Source: Christiangramia oceanisediminis
GTDB taxonomy: Bacteria; Bacteroidota; Bacteroidia; Flavobacteriales; Flavobacteriaceae
DNA length: 64,000 nt
Assembly: GCF_022570735.2 (NCBI RefSeq)
Contig: NZ_JANCNS010000002.1
Location: 186,001 to 250,000, forward strand
Reading direction: 5' to 3'
In this document: one piece after another, positions 36,532 to 45,640 of the stretch
Layout of the letters: each line of letters opens with the position of its first letter
Numbering within the stretch: the stretch's first letter is position 1
Notes under the pieces: model-generated
Database searches by the model: none
The model's input: only the letters and a program-made list of their open reading frames with translations
Told to the model about the DNA's origin: nothing
Position numbers and translations under genes: made by a program

Positions 36532-38753
36532 AAATTCTTCAATTAGTTACTAAGCGTCAGTATAGAGGGGCAGAGGTTTTTGCCGCTAATTTAAGTATGG
36601 AGCTTATTGCTCTTGGACATACTATAATATTTGCTGGACTTTATAAAAATGAATCTAATATTCTTGAAGTTCAGGATGCGCGAAATGTTGATCTTTCCAA
36701 TAAAAAGCACAATAACTTTTCCTTTAGCTTGCTGCGAAGTCTTATTGATTTGATTAAAAATGAAGATCCAGATGTGATACAGTGTAATGGTAGTGATACC
36801 TTAAAATATATGATTGCTGCAAGATTTATGGTTAAGAAAAAACCCATTCTATACCGTAATATTAGTACTATTAGCGAGTGGCTGGATTCGGATATAAAAC
36901 TTACACTTTACAAAAAAATTTTTTCCAAGGTAGACCATGTAACATCTGTTGGTTCAGAATCCATACAGGATCTAATAACTACTTTGGAATATCCTGAAGA
37001 ACAAACTTCAGTAATTAGAAGAGGTATACCGAATAAAAAAATTGAAGGAAGCAAGTTTTACGATAAAATTCGGAAGGAGCTAGGGCTTGATAAGGATGCT
37101 AAGATTGTAATGCATGTTGGCAATTTTAGTCCTGAAAAGAATCATATTCTGTTACTGGAAATATTTGAAGATTTAAAAAAGGATCATCCTGAAATTAAAC
37201 TAGTTTGCGTAGGTGATGGAGTTACTTTTAAAAATATTCAGGAGGAGATTCATAATAGAAATCTAAAGGATGCGGTTTACCTTTTAGGTTTTAGAAAGGA
37301 TATACCCGAACTGCTTTCTGCATCAGATTGTATCGTTCTTTCATCCCTTGTGGAAGGTGTCCCCGGTGTGATCTTAGAAGCTGCAGTGCAGGGGAAGCCT
37401 TCGGTCGCGTCTAATGTTGGTGGAGTAAAAGAAGTTCTTATAGATGGTGAAACCGGTTTTATAATCGATAATTTTGACAAACGGGATTTCAGTGAAAAAT
37501 TAGCTAGAATTTGCATGGATCCTCAGCTTAGGCAGCAGTTAGGTGAAAATGCCAGGCACCTAGTTATAGACCAATTTAATCCGGTTAAAAACGCCAAGAA
37601 ATTTGAAAATTTATATGCTAGACTAGCGGGTATACAGGTTAAGATCGATAAGAAAAAAGATTCGCTTAGAATTCTACAAATTATTCAGAAAAAGCAATAC
37701 CGAGGTGCCGAAATTTTTTGCTGTCAGTTAGGAAATGAGTTGGAGAGAAAAGGTCATGTGGTTAAAATTTACAGTATTTACGATGGAAATGCCAAGTTAC
37801 CATTCATAAAGCCTATTGAATCCTTAGAAAGAAAACAGGTTCTCCGTTATACAGATTTTTATGGATGGAAGGCGATTGCAGAGATCATCAATGATTTTAA
37901 GCCTGATATTGTCCAGGCTAATGCCTCAGACACCCTTAAATATACGGTGTTATCTAAAGAACTTTTCGGTTGGAGCACCCCAATTATTTTTAGAAATGCG
38001 AGTGTTACCAGTTATTATGTCACGGGTAAATTATCTAAAAAACTTAATCATTTTCTTTTCCAGAAGGTAAACTATATTGTTTCAGTTTCGGAATCATCTA
38101 AACGGGATTTAAATAAACTTTTTCCATTTACGAATCAAAAAACCGAGGTAATTAGTAATGGGGTAGATATAAACCTAGATGTTGACTCGGAGAATCCTTA
38201 TAAATCGTGCGGACCAAATATTGTTCATGTTGGTTCTTTGACCATTGAAAAGAATCATTTAGAGCTTCTATATATCTTTAAAATGTTCCTGAATAAAAAT
38301 CCTGGTGCTAAGCTTCATATTATTGGGGAGGGTGATTTAAAAGAGGAAATTGAAACAGAGGTAAATAGATTAAAACTGGACAAAGATGTTGTATTATACG
38401 GGGAAATGCGCCACCCTGAAGCATATATTAAATATGCAACTATGCTGGTTCTTCCTAGCTTAATTGAAGGCTTGCCTGGTGTAATCTTAGAAGCCATGAA
38501 GCTAAGAACCATTGTCGTAGCTTATGACGTGGGAGGAATTTCAGAAGTTTTAAATAATAATACTGGTTTTTTGGTTAAGCCTAATAACCTGGAGTCATTT
38601 GTGAAATCTATGGAGGTAGCTTTAAAAGAAAATCAGTCATCTAAAATTTCTGAAGCCAAAAAATTAGTCTCCACTAAATTCAATAATTCTGTTTTAGCAG
38701 AAAATTTCTTGCAGGTTTATAAGAAAACCATCTTAAAAAGAAACGAGAAATGA
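36528..38753 (+). CDS. tandem glycosyltransferase family 4 (two complete GT-B units)
   Basis: 741 residues, twice the usual GT4 length. Unit 1 (about 1-375) opens KILQLVTKRQYRGAEVFAAN and has VGNFSPEKNHILLL and SSLVEGVPGVILEAA. Unit 2 (about 383-741) opens RILQIIQKKQYRGAEIFCCQ and has VGSLTIEKNHLELL and PSLIEGLPGVILEAM. The two halves clearly arose by duplication within one gene. Both donor sites look intact, so the protein may add two sugars in a row. ATGA overlaps couple it to GT4 genes on both sides. Confidence 0.9.
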   Translation: MKILQLVTKRQYRGAEVFAANLSMELIALGHTIIFAGLYKNESNILEVQDARNVDLSNKKHNNFSFSLLRSLIDLIKNEDPDVIQCNGSDTLKYMIAARFMVKKKPILYRNISTISEWLDSDIKLTLYKKIFSKVDHVTSVGSESIQDLITTLEYPEEQTSVIRRGIPNKKIEGSKFYDKIRKELGLDKDAKIVMHVGNFSPEKNHILLLEIFEDLKKDHPEIKLVCVGDGVTFKNIQEEIHNRNLKDAVYLLGFRKDIPELLSASDCIVLSSLVEGVPGVILEAAVQGKPSVASNVGGVKEVLIDGETGFIIDNFDKRDFSEKLARICMDPQLRQQLGENARHLVIDQFNPVKNAKKFENLYARLAGIQVKIDKKKDSLRILQIIQKKQYRGAEIFCCQLGNELERKGHVVKIYSIYDGNAKLPFIKPIESLERKQVLRYTDFYGWKAIAEIINDFKPDIVQANASDTLKYTVLSKELFGWSTPIIFRNASVTSYYVTGKLSKKLNHFLFQKVNYIVSVSESSKRDLNKLFPFTNQKTEVISNGVDINLDVDSENPYKSCGPNIVHVGSLTIEKNHLELLYIFKMFLNKNPGAKLHIIGEGDLKEEIETEVNRLKLDKDVVLYGEMRHPEAYIKYATMLVLPSLIEGLPGVILEAMKLRTIVVAYDVGGISEVLNNNTGFLVKPNNLESFVKSMEVALKENQSSKISEAKKLVSTKFNNSVLAENFLQVYKKTILKRNEK

Positions 38754-39862
38754 GGAAGATTCGGGTTTTACATATTATAAAATCCCTGGGGAGAGGAGGA
38801 GCTGAAATGTTGCTACCAGAAACCTTAGCGATTCATGATCAGAATAAATTTGAATTTCATTTTATATATTTTCTTCCCTGGAAAGATCAGATGGTCTCAG
38901 AGATTGAAAAGAAAGGAGGAAAGGTACAATGCTTGCAGGCGAAGAATAATTTTCAATTAATTGCTAAATTTCCGCAAATTATAAAATATTGTAATTCGAA
39001 TGAGATAGATGTGATTCATTGTCATTTGCCATGGGCTGGTTTTGTTGGGCGTATCGTTCATCAACAAACTAAAATACCAATGATTTACACTGAACATAAC
39101 ATGCAGGAGCGTTATCATCCAGTTACTAAAATACTGAATAAAAGATCATTCAATTTTCAAAGTCTTGCTGTTGGCGTTTCACAGGATGTTTCAGATTCAA
39201 TTGAGAAGAATATAAAACCTCAGATTCCGGTAAAGACCATTCTAAATGGAGTGAATACTGATAAATTTGTACGTAATTATAACGATTCTGCTATAAGAAA
39301 GGAATACGGGATTTCTGATGATGCCCTAGTTGTTGGTCTTGTATCTGTTTTCAGGTTTCAAAAAAGGATAAAAATATGGATTAAGATTTTGATGGCATTT
39401 ATGGCTAATTCTGAAAGGGAGGTATATGGGTTAATCGTAGGGGCAGGGCCGCTTGAAGATGAAATAAGACAGGAGGTTGTAAATTGTAATCTGAAGGATA
39501 AGATTATAATGCCAGGTCTCCAGGAGCAAACAAAACCATATTTTAATGCCATGGATATATTTATGATGAGTTCTTCCTTTGAGGGACTACCAATAGCTCT
39601 CTTAGAAGCCATGAGTATGGAATGCGCAATAGTGACTACCAATGCAGGAGGAATAAAGGAGGTGATCAGGGATGATAAAGATGGTTTTATGGTTGATGTT
39701 GAGAACTGGATGGAGTTATCTGAAAAATTAGTACTCCTTTCTGAAGATTCAGAAAAATTAAACGATTTGCAAAAAGCTGCCAGGGAACGTGTTGTTTCAG
39801 AATTCAGTTTGAAATCTATGGTCAAAAACCTCGAGGAAAATTATTCAGAACTAACGTTATGA
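38750..39862 (+). CDS. glycosyltransferase family 4
   Basis: 370 residues, GT-B fold. It opens VLHIIKSLGRGGAEMLL (5-21), has HCHLPWAGFVG in the acceptor domain, and SSSFEGLPIALLEAM plus TTNAGGIKEVI in the donor domain. Linked by ATGA overlaps to the double GT4 before it and the GNAT gene after it. Confidence 0.9.
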   Translation: MRKIRVLHIIKSLGRGGAEMLLPETLAIHDQNKFEFHFIYFLPWKDQMVSEIEKKGGKVQCLQAKNNFQLIAKFPQIIKYCNSNEIDVIHCHLPWAGFVGRIVHQQTKIPMIYTEHNMQERYHPVTKILNKRSFNFQSLAVGVSQDVSDSIEKNIKPQIPVKTILNGVNTDKFVRNYNDSAIRKEYGISDDALVVGLVSVFRFQKRIKIWIKILMAFMANSEREVYGLIVGAGPLEDEIRQEVVNCNLKDKIIMPGLQEQTKPYFNAMDIFMMSSSFEGLPIALLEAMSMECAIVTTNAGGIKEVIRDDKDGFMVDVENWMELSEKLVLLSEDSEKLNDLQKAARERVVSEFSLKSMVKNLEENYSELTL

Positions 39863-40800
39863 TAATAAGGGAAGCAACCGATAAAGATTTAGAGTCTATT
39901 ATAAATGTTCTGCGAGCTAGTCTTGGAGAAACTTCTTCAAAAAAGACTATGGATGTTTGGCAATACAAACATGTGGACAATCCATTTGGAAAGAGCTTAG
40001 TGTTGGTTGCTGAGGAGAACGGGGAAATTATTGGAGTTCGAGCATTTATGCGTTGGAAATGGCAATATGGTTCTAATAGCTATGATGCTTTTCGAGCTGT
40101 AGATACAGCAACACACCCTAAACATCAGGGTAAGGGAATATTTAAAAAACTTACCTATAAAGCTCTGGAGGAAGGAAAAGCAAACGGAGATCACTTCGTT
40201 TTCAACACACCAAATGATCAGAGTAAACCAGGATACTTAAAAATGGGCTGGAAAGAAGTTGGAAAAGTTCGAATTAATATTGTGCCCCAATCTCCCTTTC
40301 GGTTGTTAAGAAAAATTGCTCAAAAACCTGACTACGAATTATCGGAATTTGACGCTAATCTCGAGCCATTGTTAGAAAATTATAACAACAGGTTGATAAG
40401 TAGCAATAAATTATTCACTCCTAAATCCTTAGGATATCTACAGTGGCGATACCTGAAAAACAAAATTCAGCCTTATCTTGTCTACCATGATAAGGACATC
40501 TTTGTAGCTTCCTATCTAAAAGATAGAAGACGTTTTTTGGAATTAAGAGTTTCGGAATGTATCTACAGTTCAACTATCGGTAAAAAGAGGGCTAAGAAAG
40601 TAATAGGGGAATGGTCTACTTTATATAAGCCTAATTTCATTTCTTATAGTTTCGATGGTAGACTATTTAATTTAGAATTGAATGGCAAATTTGGTCCGGT
40701 TCTTACTTTTAAGAACATTAATTGTTCCGAAGAAAAGCATATTCGGTTCTTAAATGAGGAGGAATGGAAGTATACTATAGGTGATCTAGAACTGTTTTAA
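39859..40800 (+). CDS. GNAT-family acetyltransferase
   Basis: 313 residues. The N-terminal GNAT domain (about 1-140) opens IIREATDKDLESI and has the acetyl-CoA-binding loop HPKHQGKGIFKKLT (about 92-105). The C-terminal ~170 residues form a second, less clear domain, as in GNAT-like proteins of polysaccharide loci. It may acetylate or aminoacylate the glycan; no substrate can be read from sequence. It overlaps the GT4 stop (ATGA) and ends 3 bases before the polymerase candidate. Confidence 0.8.
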   Translation: MIIREATDKDLESIINVLRASLGETSSKKTMDVWQYKHVDNPFGKSLVLVAEENGEIIGVRAFMRWKWQYGSNSYDAFRAVDTATHPKHQGKGIFKKLTYKALEEGKANGDHFVFNTPNDQSKPGYLKMGWKEVGKVRINIVPQSPFRLLRKIAQKPDYELSEFDANLEPLLENYNNRLISSNKLFTPKSLGYLQWRYLKNKIQPYLVYHDKDIFVASYLKDRRRFLELRVSECIYSSTIGKKRAKKVIGEWSTLYKPNFISYSFDGRLFNLELNGKFGPVLTFKNINCSEEKHIRFLNEEEWKYTIGDLELF

Positions 40801-40803
40801 TTT

Positions 40804-42018
40804 ATGATAGGCGGTGTATTTTTAATATTCATTTTATTTCTTGTTAGCCAGGGAATTTTCAAATCTTTTAGTAAGAAGCATAGGTTTTTTGATAGAAGGA
40901 AGATGAATTATTTGTTTTTTTATCATTTTTTCTTTGCCGGAGTCTATTATACTTATGCACTTTTTAATAATTCAGATTCCAAACTCTATTTTTGGCGACC
41001 AAAGCTTTCTGATTCTAGTTGGTGGAGTTATTTTGGGACAAGTACTACCTTTATAGATTTTTTATCTTATCCATTCATTCACTATTTCAATTTTAATTAT
41101 GAGATGATGATGGTCTTATATTCGTGGATGGGTTATTTGGGATTTTTATTTGCGTATCTTTTTTTTCGAGAAAATATCCCTTTGAAAATCAAAATTTTTA
41201 AGAATATAGACTTCCTAACCCTGATTCTTTTCCTACCAAATATGCATTTTTGGACCGCTTCCCTAGGAAAGGGGGCACCTATATTTATGGGGCTAATGAT
41301 TTTTGCATATGCAATAAAAAGACCAGCAAATCGTAAATTAATCTTGATTTTTAGTTCAGTTATGATTTATTTTATTCGTCCACATGTTTTTTTATTTATT
41401 GCCGCTGGAACGGTTTTAGGGTATATGACTGGTCAAGAAAAAATTGCTTTTTGGAAAAAACTTCTTATTTATTTTGGAATGATAGGGAGTTTAATTTTTG
41501 TGCAAGATACTATTTTGGGCATGGCTGGATTAGATGAATCAGAAAATTTAGTTGAGGGTTTTGAACAATTTTCAGAAGACAGAGGTTCGGAATTAGCTAA
41601 ATCTGGCTCAGGTGTAAACATGACAAATTATCCGCTGCCGTTAAAATTGTTTACCTTTTGGTTTAGACCTTTATTTCTGGATGCTCCTGGCGCGTTAGGT
41701 TTAATTGTATCAGTAGAAAACTTGATTTATCTTTTATTATTCCTAAAAATCCTGAGAAAAGATTTCATTAACTTCCTTAAAAAATCACCCACTACTGTGA
41801 AAATGAGCCTTACGGTTTTCTTTTTAGCTTCCCTTGCCATGTCTTTTGTTATGTCAAATTTGGGAATCATAATGCGTCAGAAATCAATGGTCATGTATTT
41901 TCTGTTTTTCGTCATTTATTATTTTCTCGCACAGAAAAAATATGATAAGTTATTGAAAATTAAGAAGTATAAATTAAAATTAACTGCCCGGAAACAGTCT
42001 GAATTAAACTCTGCGTAG
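40804..42018 (+). CDS. wzy: multi-pass membrane protein, polysaccharide polymerase candidate
   Basis: 404 residues with about 9-10 predicted membrane helices. Large loop at about 242-275 (ESENLVEGFEQFSEDRGSEL) and basic motifs IRPHVFLF and MRQKSMVMYF are like those of EpsG/Wzy polymerases, which vary greatly in sequence. No other Wzy candidate of this form is in the window, apart from the GT-C-like protein at 15989. Call rests on topology and location, not on a clear family match. Between the GNAT and deacetylase genes. Confidence 0.6.
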   Translation: MIGGVFLIFILFLVSQGIFKSFSKKHRFFDRRKMNYLFFYHFFFAGVYYTYALFNNSDSKLYFWRPKLSDSSWWSYFGTSTTFIDFLSYPFIHYFNFNYEMMMVLYSWMGYLGFLFAYLFFRENIPLKIKIFKNIDFLTLILFLPNMHFWTASLGKGAPIFMGLMIFAYAIKRPANRKLILIFSSVMIYFIRPHVFLFIAAGTVLGYMTGQEKIAFWKKLLIYFGMIGSLIFVQDTILGMAGLDESENLVEGFEQFSEDRGSELAKSGSGVNMTNYPLPLKLFTFWFRPLFLDAPGALGLIVSVENLIYLLLFLKILRKDFINFLKKSPTTVKMSLTVFFLASLAMSFVMSNLGIIMRQKSMVMYFLFFVIYYFLAQKKYDKLLKIKKYKLKLTARKQSELNSA

Positions 42019-42036
42019 GATATTATTTGGTAGCAA

Positions 42037-43017
42037 ATGAATAAATTAATTAAAAAAAACGGAAGCCTTGTAATATCACTTGATTTTGAATTGTTATGGG
42101 GAGTCTTCGATAAGGTTGAATGGACAGATAAAGTTGAATATTTTCGAAATACCCGAAAAGTAATTCCTGAAATTCTCTCATTATTTGAGGAATACCACAT
42201 ATCATGTACCTGGGCTTGCGTAGGAATGTTATTCAATTCAGGCTGGGATGAGTGGAATGCTAATTTGCCAGACAGACTTCCCGAATATGAAAATGAAGCC
42301 CTGTCCTCCTATAGATACGGGAAGGCAGTGCAAAGTCCCAAAAACGAAGAACTATGTTTTGCTCCAGATCTTATTTCCCTTATTAAGAATTCCAGGAATC
42401 AAAGTATTGGTACCCATACCTATTCTCATTATTATCTAAAAGAGAAAGGGCAGAGGTTGGAGGATTTTGAGGCAGATTTGCAAACAGCTACAAGGCTTGC
42501 AGCAGACTTAGATATCGAAATGAGTTCCATTGTTTTCCCTCGTAATCAGGTAAATGAAGAATACCTTTCTTGTTGTAATCGTAATGGGATTAAAATCGCA
42601 CGTTCAAATCCCGACACCTGGTACTGGCGAGCAACCGAAAAAGATTCCTTGATGCAAAAAATCTTTCGATCTGGTGATGCCTATCTTGGGACAAAGGATA
42701 AATCCTATCAGCAAGCGAAAATTAAGGAAAATTCAAATGTTGTCTTGCAGCCAGCAAGTAGGTTTTTTAGACCAGTTTCTGGCAATACTTTACTGGATAG
42801 AATGAGGCTGAAGAGAATAGTTGATGAAATTTATCAGGCTGCAAAGAATGGCGAAGTTTACCACCTCTGGTGGCATCCACATAATTTTGGAAATAGTCCG
42901 TCCAAAAGCCTGAACGAATTACGCCATATTCTTCAACATTTTACGACCTGTAAACACAAATACGGGTTTCAATCACAGTCTATGGAATCACTGAATGATT
43001 TAATGGTAAATGCATAG
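42037..43017 (+). CDS. polysaccharide deacetylase (NodB/CE4-like)
   Basis: 326 residues, no signal peptide. Motif 1 LVISLDFELLWG (Asp/Glu in place of the usual DD pair), motif 2 GTHTYSHYYL (metal-binding His pair) and motif 3 VFPRNQVNEEYL are arranged as in CE4 deacetylases. The lack of a signal suggests action on a lipid-linked intermediate in the cytoplasm. The next GT2 starts inside its last codons (8-base overlap). Confidence 0.85.
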   Translation: MNKLIKKNGSLVISLDFELLWGVFDKVEWTDKVEYFRNTRKVIPEILSLFEEYHISCTWACVGMLFNSGWDEWNANLPDRLPEYENEALSSYRYGKAVQSPKNEELCFAPDLISLIKNSRNQSIGTHTYSHYYLKEKGQRLEDFEADLQTATRLAADLDIEMSSIVFPRNQVNEEYLSCCNRNGIKIARSNPDTWYWRATEKDSLMQKIFRSGDAYLGTKDKSYQQAKIKENSNVVLQPASRFFRPVSGNTLLDRMRLKRIVDEIYQAAKNGEVYHLWWHPHNFGNSPSKSLNELRHILQHFTTCKHKYGFQSQSMESLNDLMVNA

Positions 43018-43867
43018 GCCAGATTTCTCCATAATAATTCCTGTATTTAATGGTGAAAATACTATTGAGAGAGCTATAGAAAGTGTTATTAACCAGACTT
43101 ATAGTAATTGGGAGTTGATCATTGTGGATGATGGTTCAACTGATGATTTACGCAAGAATATTACCCCGTATTTGCATGAATCGAGGATTACCTATTCTTA
43201 TCAAAAAAATAAGGGTGTAGCGGCAGCAAGAAATCTTGGAATAAAAAAATCTCGGGCTAAATATTTAATTTTTCTTGACTCTGACGATGAGTTGTTGCCT
43301 GGTCTACTTTCAGACCTTCAAACCTCCAGTTTTTCTCAATTTGATTTAATTTTTTGGAAGGCATTAAAAATAACTGAAAAAAAATCTATTGTCTGGAAAC
43401 CTGTGAAACTTGAAAAAATTTACAACAACCTAAAAGCAACCTTCCTTTCGGGAAGCGTATGTTATAAAAAGGAACTCTTACTTAGAACTGGCGGATTTGA
43501 TCAGAATTTACAATTTGGTGAGAACTATGAGTTAGGAATGAGGCTGGCTCAATTTCCAAATTTAAAAACAAAAAATCTTTCCCAGGTTTATTTAAAATAT
43601 CATTTGAACGAAAATTTTCGGCCCAGTACCGAACCTAGTCTAAAGTTGAATTCGTTAGACCACCTTTTAATAAAGCATGAATGTCTATATAAGAAAGACT
43701 CATATTCTTATTCTAGGCTATTATATCAAATCGGCTATTTAAATGAGAAGTTAGGAAGATATGGAGAAGCTATTGAATATTACAAAAAAGCTGGTAAAAT
43801 CAGAAATTTATATTGGAAACCACAAATAAAAAGGATTTTATTTATTTTTAAAAAGCTTCCAACCTAA
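43010..43867 (+). CDS. glycosyltransferase family 2 with TPR-like tail (paralogue B)
   Basis: 285 residues, same size and plan as the GT2 at 33641. GT-A motifs: SIIIPVFNGENTIERAI, VDDGSTDD and FLDSDDELL. The segment YQKNKGVAAARN is shared with paralogue A, as is a C-terminal TPR-like helix pair (NEKLGRYGEAIEYYKKAGK). Its end overlaps the opposite-strand GT2 by 30 bases, an unusual convergent overlap of coding ends. Confidence 0.88.
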   Translation: MHRPDFSIIIPVFNGENTIERAIESVINQTYSNWELIIVDDGSTDDLRKNITPYLHESRITYSYQKNKGVAAARNLGIKKSRAKYLIFLDSDDELLPGLLSDLQTSSFSQFDLIFWKALKITEKKSIVWKPVKLEKIYNNLKATFLSGSVCYKKELLLRTGGFDQNLQFGENYELGMRLAQFPNLKTKNLSQVYLKYHLNENFRPSTEPSLKLNSLDHLLIKHECLYKKDSYSYSRLLYQIGYLNEKLGRYGEAIEYYKKAGKIRNLYWKPQIKRILFIFKKLPT

Positions 43868-44779
43868 TTTGAGGCAGCTAATTATTTTCAGGTTTCTAAT
43901 TGATTCCAGTAAGGCACTTTTTCTTATATTTCTTAAATAAAGTCGAAAATTTTTAGCAGCATGCAGATCTCCTTTATTCCGATGATATTTTTCTAGGATT
44001 ATAAATGTATTCTGTTTTATTATATATTTTTTTAAACGATCTAAAGACCATACTCCATCCTTGTGCCTCCTATATATTGTAGGTTCGATAGTTGCTAGAA
44101 ACCCTGCTTTTCCCATATAACCTAAAATACAAAGTATGAAAGTGTCTACGTTTAATACCTTCAAAATATCTGAATGAACCTCTTGTATTTTTTGAAAACA
44201 AAAAGTGGATAGCAGTGGATGAAATTTAATGGAACGTAAGTCTTCGGAAGTTATATCATTCTCTGGCTGCTCAAGAGGGGAGGAAATCATTCGGCCTTTA
44301 ACATCCTGTTCTTTAAATCGATGGAAACAACAAGAAAATTCAACATTTTGCTCTAAAAAATCCACCTGTTTCTGAAGCTTTGAGGAATCAGTCCAATAAT
44401 CATCTCCTTCGCAAAATGCTATAAATTTACCTCTTGCTGAAAAAAGATTGTAGATAGCATTGAAATTTCCTGTGATTATTCCGTTTACGCTTATTTTATT
44501 TTCCTTTTGATGTAAAAGCAACCTTATTCTACCAGGAAATTCCCTGGCGTATTTCAAGCATATAGAACGTGTATTATCTGAAGATTGATCTTCTCCCAGA
44601 ATAATTTCAAAATCGAAATTTGTGTTTTGAGTTAAAATTGAATCAAGACATTGCTCAAGAAATTGCTCGTGGTTATAGGTTTGAACCAGAACACTTACCT
44701 TAACAGTGTCAGGGACGGAATTCTGATAATGTTCCACCTCTTTCTTCAGGTACTTTAGCTTAAAATTCTCAAAGTTCAT
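43838..44779 (-). CDS. glycosyltransferase family 2
   Basis: 313 residues. GT-A motifs: VSVLVQTYNHEQFLEQCLDS (about 28-47), EIILGEDQSSDNTR, and the metal-binding FCEGDDYWTD, a variant common in capsule GT2 enzymes. It is on the minus strand, opposite to the surrounding long operon, in a two-gene unit with the acyltransferase at 44779 (1-base overlap, TAATG). Confidence 0.88.
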   Translation of the reverse strand: MNFENFKLKYLKKEVEHYQNSVPDTVKVSVLVQTYNHEQFLEQCLDSILTQNTNFDFEIILGEDQSSDNTRSICLKYAREFPGRIRLLLHQKENKISVNGIITGNFNAIYNLFSARGKFIAFCEGDDYWTDSSKLQKQVDFLEQNVEFSCCFHRFKEQDVKGRMISSPLEQPENDITSEDLRSIKFHPLLSTFCFQKIQEVHSDILKVLNVDTFILCILGYMGKAGFLATIEPTIYRRHKDGVWSLDRLKKYIIKQNTFIILEKYHRNKGDLHAAKNFRLYLRNIRKSALLESIRNLKIISCLKLGWKLFKNK

Positions 44780-45438
44780 TATCCTAAAAAACGGTTTCCG
44801 AGGACTTGCGAATCAATATCTCTTTTTACTGTACCTTTATTGGAAAAAACAGAATTTTTTGGAGTATCTTTCTCTATTGCGCAATTCATTCCTATAATAG
44901 AATTTTCTCCAATTTTAGTATTTTGTTTGATCGAAGCGTTCAATCCGATATATGAATACTCTCCAATAGTAACATTCCCACCAGTTTTTGCTCCGCTCAT
45001 TAGGCTGTGATTACAAATCTTAGTATGATGTCCAATATTAGAGGTAAATAAAACACAATTGTCTCCTATCTGAACAAAAGGTTGAAGAACGCATCCCTCG
45101 TCGATGAAGGTATTCCTTCCTACTATCAAATTATTCCATTTTCGGCATTGTGAAGAAATATAGCTTGGCAAGGTATAACCAAGTTCAACTGCCATTTTAA
45201 AAATTCTGTTTCTAATTTGGTTGTTACCAACCGCAATAAAAAGTGAATTTTCTTCAGGCGGGAAGTTTTGATGTATTTTCGAAAATTGAACGAGGGGCTT
45301 TTTTAATTGTAAATGAGGGTCGTATAAATGATCTTCTATAGTATAAGCCACAACCTCATAACCACTGTCCTCTTGAAATGCATAGGAAACGTATTCAGCA
45401 TATTTTCCAATGCCATAAACTATAATGTTTTTTCGCAT
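44779..45438 (-). CDS. PglD/NeuD-like acyltransferase
   Basis: 219 residues from the ATG at 45438 (MRKNIIVYGIGKYAEYV). A TTG two codons earlier is a poorer start. N-terminal nucleotide-binding fold, then hexapeptide beta-helix repeats (NTFIDEGCVLQPFVQIGD, TSNIGHHTKICN, SIIGMNCAIEKDTP). The first gene of a minus-strand pair with the GT2 at 43838. It is probably an O- or N-acyltransferase acting on a nucleotide sugar or glycan. Confidence 0.82.
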   Translation of the reverse strand: MRKNIIVYGIGKYAEYVSYAFQEDSGYEVVAYTIEDHLYDPHLQLKKPLVQFSKIHQNFPPEENSLFIAVGNNQIRNRIFKMAVELGYTLPSYISSQCRKWNNLIVGRNTFIDEGCVLQPFVQIGDNCVLFTSNIGHHTKICNHSLMSGAKTGGNVTIGEYSYIGLNASIKQNTKIGENSIIGMNCAIEKDTPKNSVFSNKGTVKRDIDSQVLGNRFLG

Positions 45439-45461
45439 TACCAATTGATTGAACTTATCTT

Positions 45462-45469
45462 CAAATATA
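45462..45469 (-). promoter_or_regulatory. promoter -7 box of the minus-strand GT2/acyltransferase pair
   Basis: The minus strand reads TATATTTG, an exact TAnnTTTG match, 23 bases before the ATG at 45438. A -33 TTTG at the usual distance is not clear. The rest of the 45439-45640 spacer holds no gene that I can support. Confidence 0.5.
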
Positions 45470-45640
45470 TCCTTTTTAGGATGAACTCATGTTAGAGTTT
45501 ACATTATAATACTTAAGCAATTCTTGAATTTTGGAATTATATCGAGGGAATAGCTATCTATATCGAAAACATGGTAATAAATTTCTTACTAAACTTCTGG
45601 TGATTTAAATTCAAGGAAATTTTTAATCAAACCACTAATT

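Noticed and set aside
39358-39825. Long open frame on the minus strand across the GT4 gene (155 codons)
   Set aside because: It is fully antisense to a strongly supported GT4 gene, has no family features and no promoter; it is a shadow frame.
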